Shown here: positions 24,740 through 32,714 of the stretch, piece by piece
How the letters are laid out: each line of letters begins with the position of its first letter
How positions within the stretch are numbered: the stretch's first letter is position 1
Origin: Actinacidiphila oryziradicis
GTDB taxonomy: Bacteria; Actinomycetota; Actinomycetes; Streptomycetales; Streptomycetaceae
Assembly: GCF_005047355.1 (NCBI RefSeq)
Contig: NZ_SUMC01000063.1
Location: 1 to 47,759 of the forward strand
Length of the DNA: 47,759 nucleotides
Direction of reading: 5' to 3'
Notes under the pieces: generated by a model
Databases searched by the model: none
The model's input: only the letters and a program-made list of their open reading frames with translations
What the model was told of the DNA's origin: nothing
Program-made: the position numbers and the translations under genes

Positions 24740-24759
24740 AAACGGACTTTACCCCGTTT
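24740..24759. promoter_or_regulatory. Candidate TetR operator
   Basis: AAACGG (24740-24745) and CCGTTT (24754-24759) form an inverted repeat with an 8-bp spacer, in the AT-richest part of the divergent azoreductase/TetR promoter region. Inferred operator. Confidence 0.5.
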
Positions 24760-24786
24760 GCTATTCCTGCCGGTAGAGTGATTCCT

Positions 24787-25404
24787 GTGGATCGACCCGT
24801 CTTGCCCTTGGTGGGAGCGCCGCGCGTCGAGCGTGCCGACGCCGTACGCAACCGGCTGCATCTGCTGGCCACGGCCCGCGAGATGCTCGCCGAGCAGGGC
24901 ACGGAGAACCTGACCATGGACGGGCTGGCCGAACGGGCGGGCCTGGGCAAGGGGACGGTGTTCCGTCGGTTCGGCACCCGCGCGGGGATCTTCAAGGCGC
25001 TGATGGAAGACGAGGAGCAGGCCTTCCAGAAGCAGGTGCTGGCCGGGCCGCCGCCGCTGGGCCCGGGCGCTGAGCCGCTGGACCGCCTGATCGCCTACGG
25101 CCGGGCCCGGGTCGGCTTCATGATCGAACACCGCGAGATCACCCGCGCCGGGCTGGACGGCAGACAATCCGTACCCACCGGATCAGAGGCGACCCTCTCC
25201 CGGATGCACATCCGCATGCTGCTAGGGCAGATACACCTCGGCGCCGCCGACCTCGACGTCCTGGCCGTCCAGCTCACCGCGGCCCTGGAAGGCCCCCTCC
25301 TGCTCTACCTGTCGGCGTCCGACCTCACCGAAGCCTCCCTCCAGATCGAGGAGCGGACCGCACAGGGCTGGCAGGACCTCGTACAGCGCGTCTGCCGACC
25401 TTGA
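24787..25404 (+). CDS. TetR-family regulator
   Basis: 205 aa from GTG 24787; GTG 24778 is an alternative. The DNA-binding domain is RNRLHLLATAREMLAEQGTE then LTMDGLAERAGLGKGTVFRR, with the recognition helix in GKGTVFRRFGTR. The ligand domain is all-helical. It is divergently arranged with the azoreductase and most likely its repressor. Confidence 0.9.
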   Translation: MDRPVLPLVGAPRVERADAVRNRLHLLATAREMLAEQGTENLTMDGLAERAGLGKGTVFRRFGTRAGIFKALMEDEEQAFQKQVLAGPPPLGPGAEPLDRLIAYGRARVGFMIEHREITRAGLDGRQSVPTGSEATLSRMHIRMLLGQIHLGAADLDVLAVQLTAALEGPLLLYLSASDLTEASLQIEERTAQGWQDLVQRVCRP

Positions 25405-25694
25405 TCAACAAGCTCCGAATGGCGTGACGCACCGTCCAAAGGCGTCTGTCCACCGGCTGTCCGCCGGAGCACCTCGGCGCTCATCACGTAGTGACCGCTT
25501 GCTGGCTCGCTGGCACCACGGAAGCTCGTCCGGTCACCCGGGCTCACGCGCTTGTCGATACCCGACAAGGGCGCTTTCCGTCGGTGTTCTCTGTCCGCAA
25601 CCCTAGCTCGCGGAAGTGGCAGCCCGCAGAGCTGGGCAAACGGCCGTTTCGGCTGTCCGGATACGGAATACCCGGAGACCCTTGGCCCACCACG
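25405..25694. other. Intergenic, no supported gene
   Basis: Short Arg/Ser-rich open frames overlap on both strands with no ribosome sites. I see no recognisable fragment or structured repeat. Confidence 0.4.
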
Positions 25695-26027
25695 TCATGA
25701 GCCGACCACGTCCACGATGACGTGCCCTGTCCGGCGGTCCGCGCGGAGCACTGCGCGGGCCGCCCCGAGGATCTCCTCGTCCATCTCCAGCCCGGAGGCC
25801 AGGACCTGGAGCAGCCGGGTATGCCACACATCGGGGTCCGTCTCGTACGCGTGCAGCACCCGTACGCCGTATCCGCCCCGCACGCCGTCGCCGCCAGCGG
25901 ACAACCGTCGGCGGACCGCCTCTCTCAGCACGGTGTGGAGGTCCTGGACGACTCCTCGTGAGGTGTCGGTGAGTCCGGCCGCCGCCCCCATGGCTAACGC
26001 GGTGGCCACCAACTCCACTTCGGTCAC
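25695..26027 (-). CDS. Small helical protein of a Streptomyces conflict-system-associated type
   Basis: 110 aa from GTG 26027 with GGGGG upstream. It starts TEVELVATALAMGAAAGLTD, a hydrophobic Ala-rich helix, then VVQDLHTVLREAVRRRL, and later LHAYETDPDVWHTRLLQVLA. This resembles short Streptomyces proteins of the form V-E-L-(I/V)-A-x-A-L-x-x-G-A-A-A-G that often end in a short beta motif and sit near NTPase sensors. Here the end (TGHVIVDVVGS) stops just where such a motif would begin. It also recalls the N terminus of the protein at 34376-34792. Function unknown. Confidence 0.6.
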   Translation of the reverse strand: MTEVELVATALAMGAAAGLTDTSRGVVQDLHTVLREAVRRRLSAGGDGVRGGYGVRVLHAYETDPDVWHTRLLQVLASGLEMDEEILGAARAVLRADRRTGHVIVDVVGS

Positions 26028-26137
26028 GTGGACCCCCTTCGGTTGTGCGGGTTGTGCGATGTCGTGTCCATCACCATGGCCGGGGGTGCTGCAATTCTGA
26101 TGAAATTCCGATGACGTAGGGGAGCGGAGGCTTCGGG

Positions 26138-26670
26138 GTGGACGACGGATCTCCTCAGCTGCTGCGGTTCGAAGTGCTCGGACCGTTACGGGCATGGCGG
26201 AATGGGGCGCCGCTCGAGCTGGGGCCGGTCAAGCGGCAGGCCGTGCTGGCTGCTCTGCTGCTGCGCCAAGGGGCCGTAGTGAGTCATGAGTGGCTGCTCG
26301 ACGCGGTGTGGGGCGAGGAGCCTCCCGCAGGCGGCCACAAGGTGCTGCCCACTCACGTCAACTCGCTGCGCAGGGTGCTCGATCCGGAAGGCACCCCGCC
26401 CGCGGAGACCCGGCGAAGCCCTTGAACTGCTGCTGCGCAGCCTGGGGCTCGCGGCGTCGGAGATCCCCCGCACCACGAGGCCCAGGGCCCCGCACCCTCA
26501 TGGCACTCGCCCGCGCCCACCGGAAGACCGACGGAACTGCCGCCGAACTGATGAGGCGACAGGCACGGGCCGTCTTCTCGGATATCGGCGTACCGGAGAC
26601 GGAGTACGAGGGAGGATCTCGACCGGTGACGTCTCCTCAGGTGAGCCCGTCCGTCCCGTTCCCGACGTAG
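26138..26670 (+). pseudogene. SARP/AfsR-type regulator remnant
   Basis: From GTG 26138: LRFEVLGPLRAWRNGAPLEL then GPVKRQAVLAALLLRQGAVV and LLDAVWGEEPPAG, the winged-helix OmpR-like domain of a Streptomyces antibiotic regulatory protein. The frame breaks after VLDPEGTPPAE. A short later piece (LMALARAHRKTDGTAAELMR then ARAVFSDIGVPE) looks like the TPR-type C terminus, so the BTAD and NTPase regions are deleted. Intact proteins are about 250-1000 aa. Confidence 0.75.
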
Positions 26671-26739
26671 CCAGGACATGTGCTCCGGCCCATAGCGGTA
26701 GGCGCGGAAGACCGCGTTCTGGGCCCCTCGGGACGGTTC

Positions 26740-27028
26740 CAAGCGACGCTGGCGCGCGCGTCCTCATCCCCGGCGGCCAGAGCGACGTCATAGAGGCGTA
26801 CGAGCAGCCTTCACACCCCGGCAGGCCGAGCGCGGCTGGTTCGAGCACACCGGGGAGGACCTCGTCTACGTCCTCGAAGGCGAGGTCGACCTGGAACTGC
26901 GCGGCCAGGAACCAATCCGTCTGCGGGCCGGCCAGAGCGCCCACCATCGCGGCCGCATCCCCCACCACTGCCGCCTGGTCGGCACGACACCCACCCGTAC
27001 CCTTCTCGTCGTCGCGCTGGGGCGGTGA
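26740..27028 (+). pseudogene. Cupin-domain remnant, frameshifted
   Basis: ARVLIPGGQSDVIEAYEQ lies in one frame. From about 26810 the sequence continues one frame over: GWFEHTGEDLVYVLEGEVDL then LRAGQSAHHRGRIPHHCRLV. It is a single beta-barrel cupin as found at the C terminus of XRE-cupin regulators. The N-terminal helix-turn-helix is missing. Confidence 0.65.
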
Positions 27029-27034
27029 GCGGGC

Positions 27035-27271
27035 ATGGGGGTTTCAAGAATCCTCATCACGGTCGACCGGAACGCCTGCGTCAGTGCCGACGAGCGGCTC
27101 GTCGAGTGCCGCCGGCAGCTGTTGGCCGACTGGGACGGCTCGCCGTCCCCCGGCCGGGACGCCACCGCGCACCTGGCCGCCTTCGCCCGCACCTGCGGCA
27201 TCCCGGTCGAGGTCCTCTGGCCGCAGGGCGCCGCACGCACCACCGCCACCGGAACCTCGGATGAGCGTTAA
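27035..27271 (+). CDS. Small hypothetical protein, 78 aa
   Basis: ATG 27035 follows the cupin remnant stop by 6 bp, suggesting an old operon partner. The product starts MGVSRILITVDRNACVSADE and contains AFARTCGIPVEVLWPQG. No motif can be named, and the Thr/Ala-rich tail is unremarkable. It may itself be a fragment. Confidence 0.4.
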   Translation: MGVSRILITVDRNACVSADERLVECRRQLLADWDGSPSPGRDATAHLAAFARTCGIPVEVLWPQGAARTTATGTSDER

Positions 27272-27341
27272 TCCAAACTCTGCACGCGCCAGGTAGGGCC
27301 TTCCGGGCAGCTCGGGAGGCCCACGGGTTGTGCCGTTTGTT

Positions 27342-28970
27342 TCACTCCTTGACCGGGGTGTCGCCGTTCATGGCGAAGCGGGCGGAGCACTGCTCGTCGG
27401 ATCGGTCGCTCGCGTTCCAGACGCAGATCCACATCGTGTGGCCGACGTCTGAGATGAAACTCGTTTTCGCGGCGCCCAAGGAGGCATGGAACGTGTACGC
27501 GATGCCGTCGCTGCGGTAGAGCTCGGCGCCGCAGCTTTGGTTCAGGGAGGTATTGAGCACGCCTGCGAGCTCGCCGGAGCCGTTGTCGTCCAGCCAGGCG
27601 GAGCAGGCGGCGTCGTTGCCGACCCAGGAGGTGTCCGCCTCGGAGCCCTTGACCTGTGCCGGGTCGTCGCTGCCGTTGATACCACTGATCGACGACGAGG
27701 TGACGCGGGTGGCGGCTGCTGAGGACGCGGCGGTCGCGACGGGGGCAGAGGGCGAACGCGCGCTGGACGCGCTCGGCGGGACGGTCGTGTCCGTGCCGGC
27801 CGGGACTACCGGGGTCGGGCGCCCGGACTCCGCGGTGGGCGAGGCCGAACGGCTTGGGCTCTCGGAGGACGTCCGTGTCGCCCCGGCCACGGGCTCGACG
27901 CTGACCGACGCTCTGTCGGACGGATGCGCAGCGCCGTTGTGCCGGGAAGCGGACGGGACGAGTACGAACGCTGCGACGGCGCCGAGGGCGATCACTGCGG
28001 CGGTCGGGAGCAGGAGCAGGCGTTTGCGTGGGTGGCGAGGTAACGCGGCGGACGGGGGCGCGGTCTCAGGCGTCGGATCCGCATCCCGGTCCGGCGGCGG
28101 GACGGTCTCCAGCTTACCGACCGGCGTCGCGGCGAAGGCACGTCGCGAGGCGATGCGTGACATGACCTCGGAAGGCCAGGAGGGAGGAGGAACAGGCAGG
28201 TGTGCGCGGGCCGCCCCCACCACCTCGCCGGCGGTGGGGCGGGCTCCGGGGCCGGTCGCGAGACAGGACCCGATGACGGCGGCGAGGTCGGCGTCCACGG
28301 CATGCAGCGGCTCGACGTCGGGGACGACACCGGGCGTGCGGCCCGAAGCCGCGTAGAGCACGAGCGCCCCGAGCGAGTAGACGTCCGCGGGCGCGTCCAC
28401 GTCCTCGTCCCCGGCCTGCTGTTCCGGTGCCGAGAATCCCTGCGTACCGTAGCCGCCACCGCCCTTGGTGAGCCTCGCCTGGTCCGCGGCGCGCGCGATG
28501 CCGAAGTCGATCAGCTTCACGCCGTCCCGCACCAGCATGACGTTGCCGGGCTTGACGTCACGGTGCACGATCTCGAACGCGTGCACGGCCGACAGTTGAG
28601 TGGCCGCCTCGGCCAACAGCAGCCACAGCGCCTCGGCAGGCAGCGGGCCGCGCAGCCGGACCGCCTCGTCCACGGTGAGTCCGGGCACATACTCGGTGGC
28701 GAACCAGGGACGTTCCGCGGTGCCGTCGCTCGCCAGCACCCGCGGCCCGACCCCGGCCGGCACACGGTAGAGGATGCCGACCTCGCGTTCGAAGCGCTCG
28801 CTGGAGACCAACCGTGGCCGGACGCGCTTGACGGCGGCGTAGCCCTTGTCGGACGCCCCGAGGTAGACCTCGCCCATGCCGCCGACGCCGAGCAGACCGA
28901 TGACGTTGAAGCTGCCGATCTCCTGCGGATCGTCCGCGCCGAGCGGTTCGGCGATCGTGCTATCCATCAT
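27342..28970 (-). CDS. Receptor-type Ser/Thr protein kinase (PknB-like)
   Basis: 542 aa. The kinase domain spans about residues 20-260: Gly loop GVGGMGEVY (29-37), ATP Lys about 48 (AAVKRV), catalytic HRDVKPGN (Asp 138) and DFG (155-157), then APEQQ. All catalytic residues are present. A juxtamembrane Pro-rich region leads to one transmembrane helix (about 317-338). A Ser/Thr/Pro stalk and a C-terminal extracytoplasmic domain with at least three Cys follow (NDAACSAWLDDNGSGELAGV, NQSCGAELYRSDGIAYTF). It is divergent from an FHA protein, a likely phospho-Thr reader of this kinase. It forms the left flank of the motif-linked signalling block. Confidence 0.93.
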   Translation of the reverse strand: MMDSTIAEPLGADDPQEIGSFNVIGLLGVGGMGEVYLGASDKGYAAVKRVRPRLVSSERFEREVGILYRVPAGVGPRVLASDGTAERPWFATEYVPGLTVDEAVRLRGPLPAEALWLLLAEAATQLSAVHAFEIVHRDVKPGNVMLVRDGVKLIDFGIARAADQARLTKGGGGYGTQGFSAPEQQAGDEDVDAPADVYSLGALVLYAASGRTPGVVPDVEPLHAVDADLAAVIGSCLATGPGARPTAGEVVGAARAHLPVPPPSWPSEVMSRIASRRAFAATPVGKLETVPPPDRDADPTPETAPPSAALPRHPRKRLLLLPTAAVIALGAVAAFVLVPSASRHNGAAHPSDRASVSVEPVAGATRTSSESPSRSASPTAESGRPTPVVPAGTDTTVPPSASSARSPSAPVATAASSAAATRVTSSSISGINGSDDPAQVKGSEADTSWVGNDAACSAWLDDNGSGELAGVLNTSLNQSCGAELYRSDGIAYTFHASLGAAKTSFISDVGHTMWICVWNASDRSDEQCSARFAMNGDTPVKE

Positions 28971-29081
28971 CAGCAGTTCCCCGGCCGCTCGCGCTCACGG
29001 CGGGCAGGCTATCGAGCAAGTCAGGGAAAGGCAAAACGAGTTGGCGGCGAACGCGCCCTTGCCCAGCGTACGCATCTGTGG

Positions 29082-29095
29082 GAGGACCGGTCCTC
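29082..29095. promoter_or_regulatory. 14-bp palindrome in the kinase/FHA promoter region
   Basis: A perfect palindrome GAGGACCGGTCCTC between the divergent kinase and FHA genes. A near copy (GAGGACCCCTCCTC) lies at 33514-33527 in the other divergent promoter of this block, 12 of 14 bases identical. Candidate shared operator. Confidence 0.45.
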
Positions 29096-29141
29096 GCGGT
29101 GCGCTCATACACTGACGCGAGCCGAGCCGGAGGTATGTGAT

Positions 29142-29936
29142 ATGGCGTACGGAAACTTCCCACCCCAGATGCTGCCGCCGGGCAGTCCCTCCGACAGGGT
29201 GCCCTCGGCGCCGCCGGGGACGATCTTCGTACTGGGTCCGGAGGGCGGGTACGCCGTGCCGCCGCGCCGGTACACGCTGCTGTTCGGGCGCGACCGCGAG
29301 GACGTGCATGTGCCGGTCGGTGTTGACGACCCGACCGTTAGCCGTCGGCACGGCGTGTTCACCTGCACGGCCACGGACGGCGACTGGTGGCTGGTCAACA
29401 CCGGCAATCTGCCGATCGAACTGCCCGACGGCGTGCTGATGCTCACCGGCCACAAGCGGCTCATCGAGTCCGGGTACACCCCGCTGGTGATCAACTCGTC
29501 CAAGCGGCGTTCCCACCTGGTGGAGGTCCGCGTCGTGGACGAGGACGACCGGAATCCCCGCTCCACGAGCGGTGCGGAGACCGTGGATCCCGAGACGGTC
29601 TACGAACTCTCCCCGCAGGAGCGGCTGGTGCTCACCGCGCTCGCCCGGCGCTACCTGGAGGGCCACGACGCCTTCCCGCTCCCGCTGGCCTGGGAGGACA
29701 CGGCCCGTCTGGTCAACGCTTCCCCTTACGTGACCAAGTCCTGGACCTACAAGTCGGTCGCGAACACGGTCGAGGACGTGCGCGAACGCCTGCACCGCCG
29801 GGGCGTGCGCGGACTGCTGCGTGACGAGGTCGGCGAGCCGGTCGGCTCGACACTCAGTGTCAACCTGATCAGGGAACTGCTGAAGACGGCGACGCTGAGT
29901 GCTCAGGACCTGGAGTTGCTGGCCGACAAGGACTGA
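29142..29936 (+). CDS. FHA-domain protein with C-terminal winged-helix-like region
   Basis: 264 aa from ATG 29142 (GGAGG about 12 nt upstream). A Pro-rich start is followed by an FHA domain at about 38-115, with LLFGRDRED (the conserved GR), DDPTVSRRHGVFT (the SxxH motif as SRRH) and NTGNLPIEL. FHA domains bind phosphothreonine. The second half (LSPQERLVLTALARRYLEGH, then VTKSWTYKSVANTVEDVRER) resembles a winged-helix module. No membrane segment. The divergent Ser/Thr kinase and the kinase-phosphatase operon 5 kb away are candidate phosphopeptide sources. Confidence 0.88.
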   Translation: MAYGNFPPQMLPPGSPSDRVPSAPPGTIFVLGPEGGYAVPPRRYTLLFGRDREDVHVPVGVDDPTVSRRHGVFTCTATDGDWWLVNTGNLPIELPDGVLMLTGHKRLIESGYTPLVINSSKRRSHLVEVRVVDEDDRNPRSTSGAETVDPETVYELSPQERLVLTALARRYLEGHDAFPLPLAWEDTARLVNASPYVTKSWTYKSVANTVEDVRERLHRRGVRGLLRDEVGEPVGSTLSVNLIRELLKTATLSAQDLELLADKD

Positions 29937-29951
29937 GCGGATCGCAGGGTA

Positions 29952-29982
29952 CGTGCCCCGGCCGATCGTCGGCCGGGGCACG
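29952..29982. terminator. Bidirectional terminator hairpin
   Basis: CGTGCCCCGGCCGA (29952-29965) pairs perfectly with TCGGCCGGGGCACG (29969-29982) around a 3-nt loop. It is placed exactly between the convergent FHA gene and the adaptor gene. Short T-rich sequence follows on the plus strand. Confidence 0.85.
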
Positions 29983-29991
29983 CGGCGTTTC

Positions 29992-30231
29992 TCAGCCTTC
30001 CGCCTCACGCTCGGCTGCGGCGTTGTACGTGACGTGCATGGTGCCGTGTTGGACTGCGAAGACGGCTGCCTGGTCCTCCGCCGAGCTCTGCTGCTGCGGC
30101 TGCGGCTGCGGCTGCGGCTGCGGCTGCTCGGGGTGACGCGTCGTGTTCGTCACGCGGTTGTTGTCTCCTACGACGAAGGTGCCGGAGACGTCCCCGGTGT
30201 GGATGTCTCCGTGTGTGGTTTCCGCAGGCAT
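29992..30231 (-). CDS. Dual-motif adaptor-like protein, 79 aa
   Basis: No catalytic domain, signal peptide or membrane helix. Residues 13-29 are GDVSGTFVVGDNNRVTN, almost the same as residues 17-33 of the neighbouring NTPase (GDVSGTMVIGSHNTVSN). Residues 57-70 are VFAVQHGTMHVTYN, matching the C termini of the proteins at 34376 (VFAVQHGTQHF) and 33624 (VFAVHRGDQY). Between them is a (PQ)n and Gln-rich linker. Short Gly/Asn/hydrophobic beta motifs shared between an NLR-like NTPase and other proteins are how bacterial amyloid/RHIM-like signalling motifs are recognised. I infer a bridging adaptor. It is 35 bp downstream of the NTPase, in one operon. Confidence 0.8.
   Translation of the reverse strand: MPAETTHGDIHTGDVSGTFVVGDNNRVTNTTRHPEQPQPQPQPQPQQQSSAEDQAAVFAVQHGTMHVTYNAAAEREAEG
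30094..30123. repeat. CTGCGG hexanucleotide repeat, five copies
   Basis: Five perfect tandem copies of CTGCGG inside the adaptor gene, coding (on the minus strand) for the Pro-Gln linker between its two motifs. Slippage would change linker length by two residues per unit without breaking the frame. Confidence 0.85.
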
Positions 30232-30266
30232 GGCCGGCCTTTCTTGGTTGGTCTCGGAGAGGAAGG

Positions 30267-32633
30267 TCACTCGCCGCAATCGGTCTGCAGGCTGTCTGAC
30301 GCCGAGTTCATCGCCAGGGCCTGACTCGACGGGTCGACCTCGGAATTTTTCGGATCGTTCTCGTACGACTGATACAGGCTCTCGAGCTGCTGAGTGGCAG
30401 TCAGCATGTCGTCGAGGTCTGATGTCACGGAGCTGTCGTGGGCTTGCGAGATGGCCCCCTGCAACGTGGACTCGACGGAATTCAGGTCGCTGATGACGGT
30501 GCCGACCTCGGAGAGCAACGTGCTGTCGTCGGGAGCGGTGGACGTGTCGCCCGAGTTGTAGGAGGCCATGGCGCTGTTGTACGAGTCGACCGCATCGGAC
30601 GCGATGGCGGCATCGGTGCTGAACCGCTGGATCTCTGACGTCAGGTCGGGGATCACGGTCGCGCACACGGGATCGACGGTGGCCGAGGTGTTGTCGATCG
30701 GGCTCGGCGTGCTGACGGGGCTGGCCGCGAGGGCTGGAGACGGGTTCGGCTGATCGTTCGCGTAGACCATGGCACCCACGCCCAGTACGGCCGCGAAGCC
30801 GATCGTGCAGGCAAGGGCGAGTGCCGAAATTCCGACCTTGGCACTCGCCGCACCGGCGGCGGTCGTGTGGCCTGCGCTCGTCGCAGGCGTGGTGGTGCTC
30901 ACGGCGTGCGTCGAGTGGGCAACGGAAGGGTGCGCCGCCGAGAGGTCGATCCGCTGGGGTATCGGTGCGGCTGAGTGTGCGCTGGTCACGTGGGCGGCGA
31001 CGTGCGGCTGTGCGGAGGGATGGGACAGGTCGACCACCGGCCTCGCCACGTGGACGGGCAAGGTTGTGTGCGCGGGAGCCGAAGTGGCGGACGTGGCGGC
31101 GGTCGGGTGTGTGAAGGCCTGCGTGTGGACCGCGCCGTGCGTCGGGGTAAACGGGTGGACCGGCGATGTGCTGGTCGACGCCGCGTTGGCGACCTGGTGG
31201 GCCGCCGAATGCGCGTGCAGGGCGGTGAGTTCCCGCCACAGCACCTCCGCCTCGAGCACGAGGGCCGTCGTCTGCGCGACCCGCCCAATCGCCTTCCGGC
31301 GGGTGCGAGCCTCGCGCAGGAAGAACCCCTCACCCTCCTTGTCCCCCGCGCTCTTCGCCGCTGCCCAACCGACACCGAGCAGGCTGCCCCACGCGTCGAA
31401 CTGCCGGGACAGCGCCAGCTTCGGCGAGGCGGCACGGGCCAACGCCGCGCCGAGCTGCGCCTGTCCGCTCTGCTCCGCTCGCAGCACCGCGACATCCAGG
31501 GCCTGGAAGTGCGCCGCGACGTCGTCCGGAGTGGTGTCCCTCGCCTCGACCCACGCGGTGAGCGCCCGGCAGAGCCGATCGGCGGGAAACTCCGTCTTCC
31601 GAATGTTCAGCACGCACTCGGCGACATCCGGCGGACAGCTGTAGCCGGTCTCCGAGGCGAGCAGCAGGCCGTGTCGCACCAGACCCTCGGCGAGCGCGTC
31701 GGTGTCCGGCCGCCCGAGCAGATCATTGAGATGCCGGGGGACCAACTCGGCGCCGGACAGCGAACCGAGCAGGTACAGCAGGTCGCGCTCCTGCGGCCGG
31801 AGCTTGTTCAGCAGCGCGGGAAGCAGTTCGGGAAGATCGGCGATGCCCGGCAGGCCCTTGCCGGTCGCGGCCGACAAGGCGATGCGCCGCAGCCGGAGCG
31901 GGTTGCCGTCCACCGCGTCGCACAGCGCGTCCACGATCGGCGCCTCGTCGGGCCGCAGCTCGCGGGACAGCAGCGCCGCCACCAGTTCCGCCGCCGCCGA
32001 GGCCGACAGCCCTTCGAGTTGGATCGCGCGCACACCGTCGACCGCGGACCGCTGCTGCGAGGTGAAGACGAACGTGGACTGCTCGGCCATGTCGACGAGT
32101 CGGCGCAGGTCCTTCTCGTCGAGCCCCGCGTCGTCCAGGTAGATCCGCAGCCGCAGGGTCTTCAGATGCTCCTTCAGCACCTCCAGCGACGGCTTGTAGT
32201 TCGGCGCGTCGAAACTGATGTCGAATATCGCTTGCGCGATGTCATCAGCCGTACGTCCGCCGGCTTCGATATAGGCCGCGCCTTCGGGCCCGCGCGCCAT
32301 CGTGCAAGCGAGGTGGCGCAGCAACGCACTCTTGCCGACCCCGGACTCGCCCCAGACCTGCACCAACTGACGTGTCTCGATCGCCTCTTGCAGTACGTGC
32401 ACGTCCCGCGCTCGTCCGATCAGCGGCTCGGCGGCGGACCGCGGCAGCTGGGAGATCGACGGGCGCTTGACCGGATCCGGCAGCGGTCCCCCGTGCACGG
32501 TGACGGTCGAACCGGACTCGGCGGTGATCTTCAGGTTGCTCACGGTGTTGTGGCTGCCTATGACCATCGTTCCGGACACGTCGCCGGCCCGGATCCGCCC
32601 GGAATCGTCCGGAGCACCATTGTTCTCTGACAT
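30267..32633 (-). CDS. Membrane-anchored STAND/NB-ARC-like NTPase with N-terminal motif
   Basis: 788 aa from ATG 32633 (GAAGGAAG upstream). Motif A is at 17-33. The NTPase core has Walker A GESGVGKS (95-102), a Walker-B-like RIYLDD (163-168), a sensor-like TFVFTSQQ (about 187-194) and GNPLRL (243-248, the GLPL equivalent). A helical region runs to about 467. A His/Thr/Pro-rich linker with about 17 His (468-599) leads to a transmembrane helix (about 600-625). The extracytoplasmic domain is about 160 aa, helical, and bounded by Cys (VDPVCAT and near-terminal TDCGE). Such NTPases usually end in TPR or WD repeats. Here the sensor seems to be outside the membrane. Probably a switch that oligomerises and nucleates motif A partners. 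Confidence 0.85.
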   Translation of the reverse strand: MSENNGAPDDSGRIRAGDVSGTMVIGSHNTVSNLKITAESGSTVTVHGGPLPDPVKRPSISQLPRSAAEPLIGRARDVHVLQEAIETRQLVQVWGESGVGKSALLRHLACTMARGPEGAAYIEAGGRTADDIAQAIFDISFDAPNYKPSLEVLKEHLKTLRLRIYLDDAGLDEKDLRRLVDMAEQSTFVFTSQQRSAVDGVRAIQLEGLSASAAAELVAALLSRELRPDEAPIVDALCDAVDGNPLRLRRIALSAATGKGLPGIADLPELLPALLNKLRPQERDLLYLLGSLSGAELVPRHLNDLLGRPDTDALAEGLVRHGLLLASETGYSCPPDVAECVLNIRKTEFPADRLCRALTAWVEARDTTPDDVAAHFQALDVAVLRAEQSGQAQLGAALARAASPKLALSRQFDAWGSLLGVGWAAAKSAGDKEGEGFFLREARTRRKAIGRVAQTTALVLEAEVLWRELTALHAHSAAHQVANAASTSTSPVHPFTPTHGAVHTQAFTHPTAATSATSAPAHTTLPVHVARPVVDLSHPSAQPHVAAHVTSAHSAAPIPQRIDLSAAHPSVAHSTHAVSTTTPATSAGHTTAAGAASAKVGISALALACTIGFAAVLGVGAMVYANDQPNPSPALAASPVSTPSPIDNTSATVDPVCATVIPDLTSEIQRFSTDAAIASDAVDSYNSAMASYNSGDTSTAPDDSTLLSEVGTVISDLNSVESTLQGAISQAHDSSVTSDLDDMLTATQQLESLYQSYENDPKNSEVDPSSQALAMNSASDSLQTDCGE

Positions 32634-32714
32634 CTGCTTCCTTCGTCCTCTCCAACGCCCGGGTCCCGGCACTCGGTCAGGCTGGCGCCGACCCATCGTG
32701 CGAACCCGGCGTTA

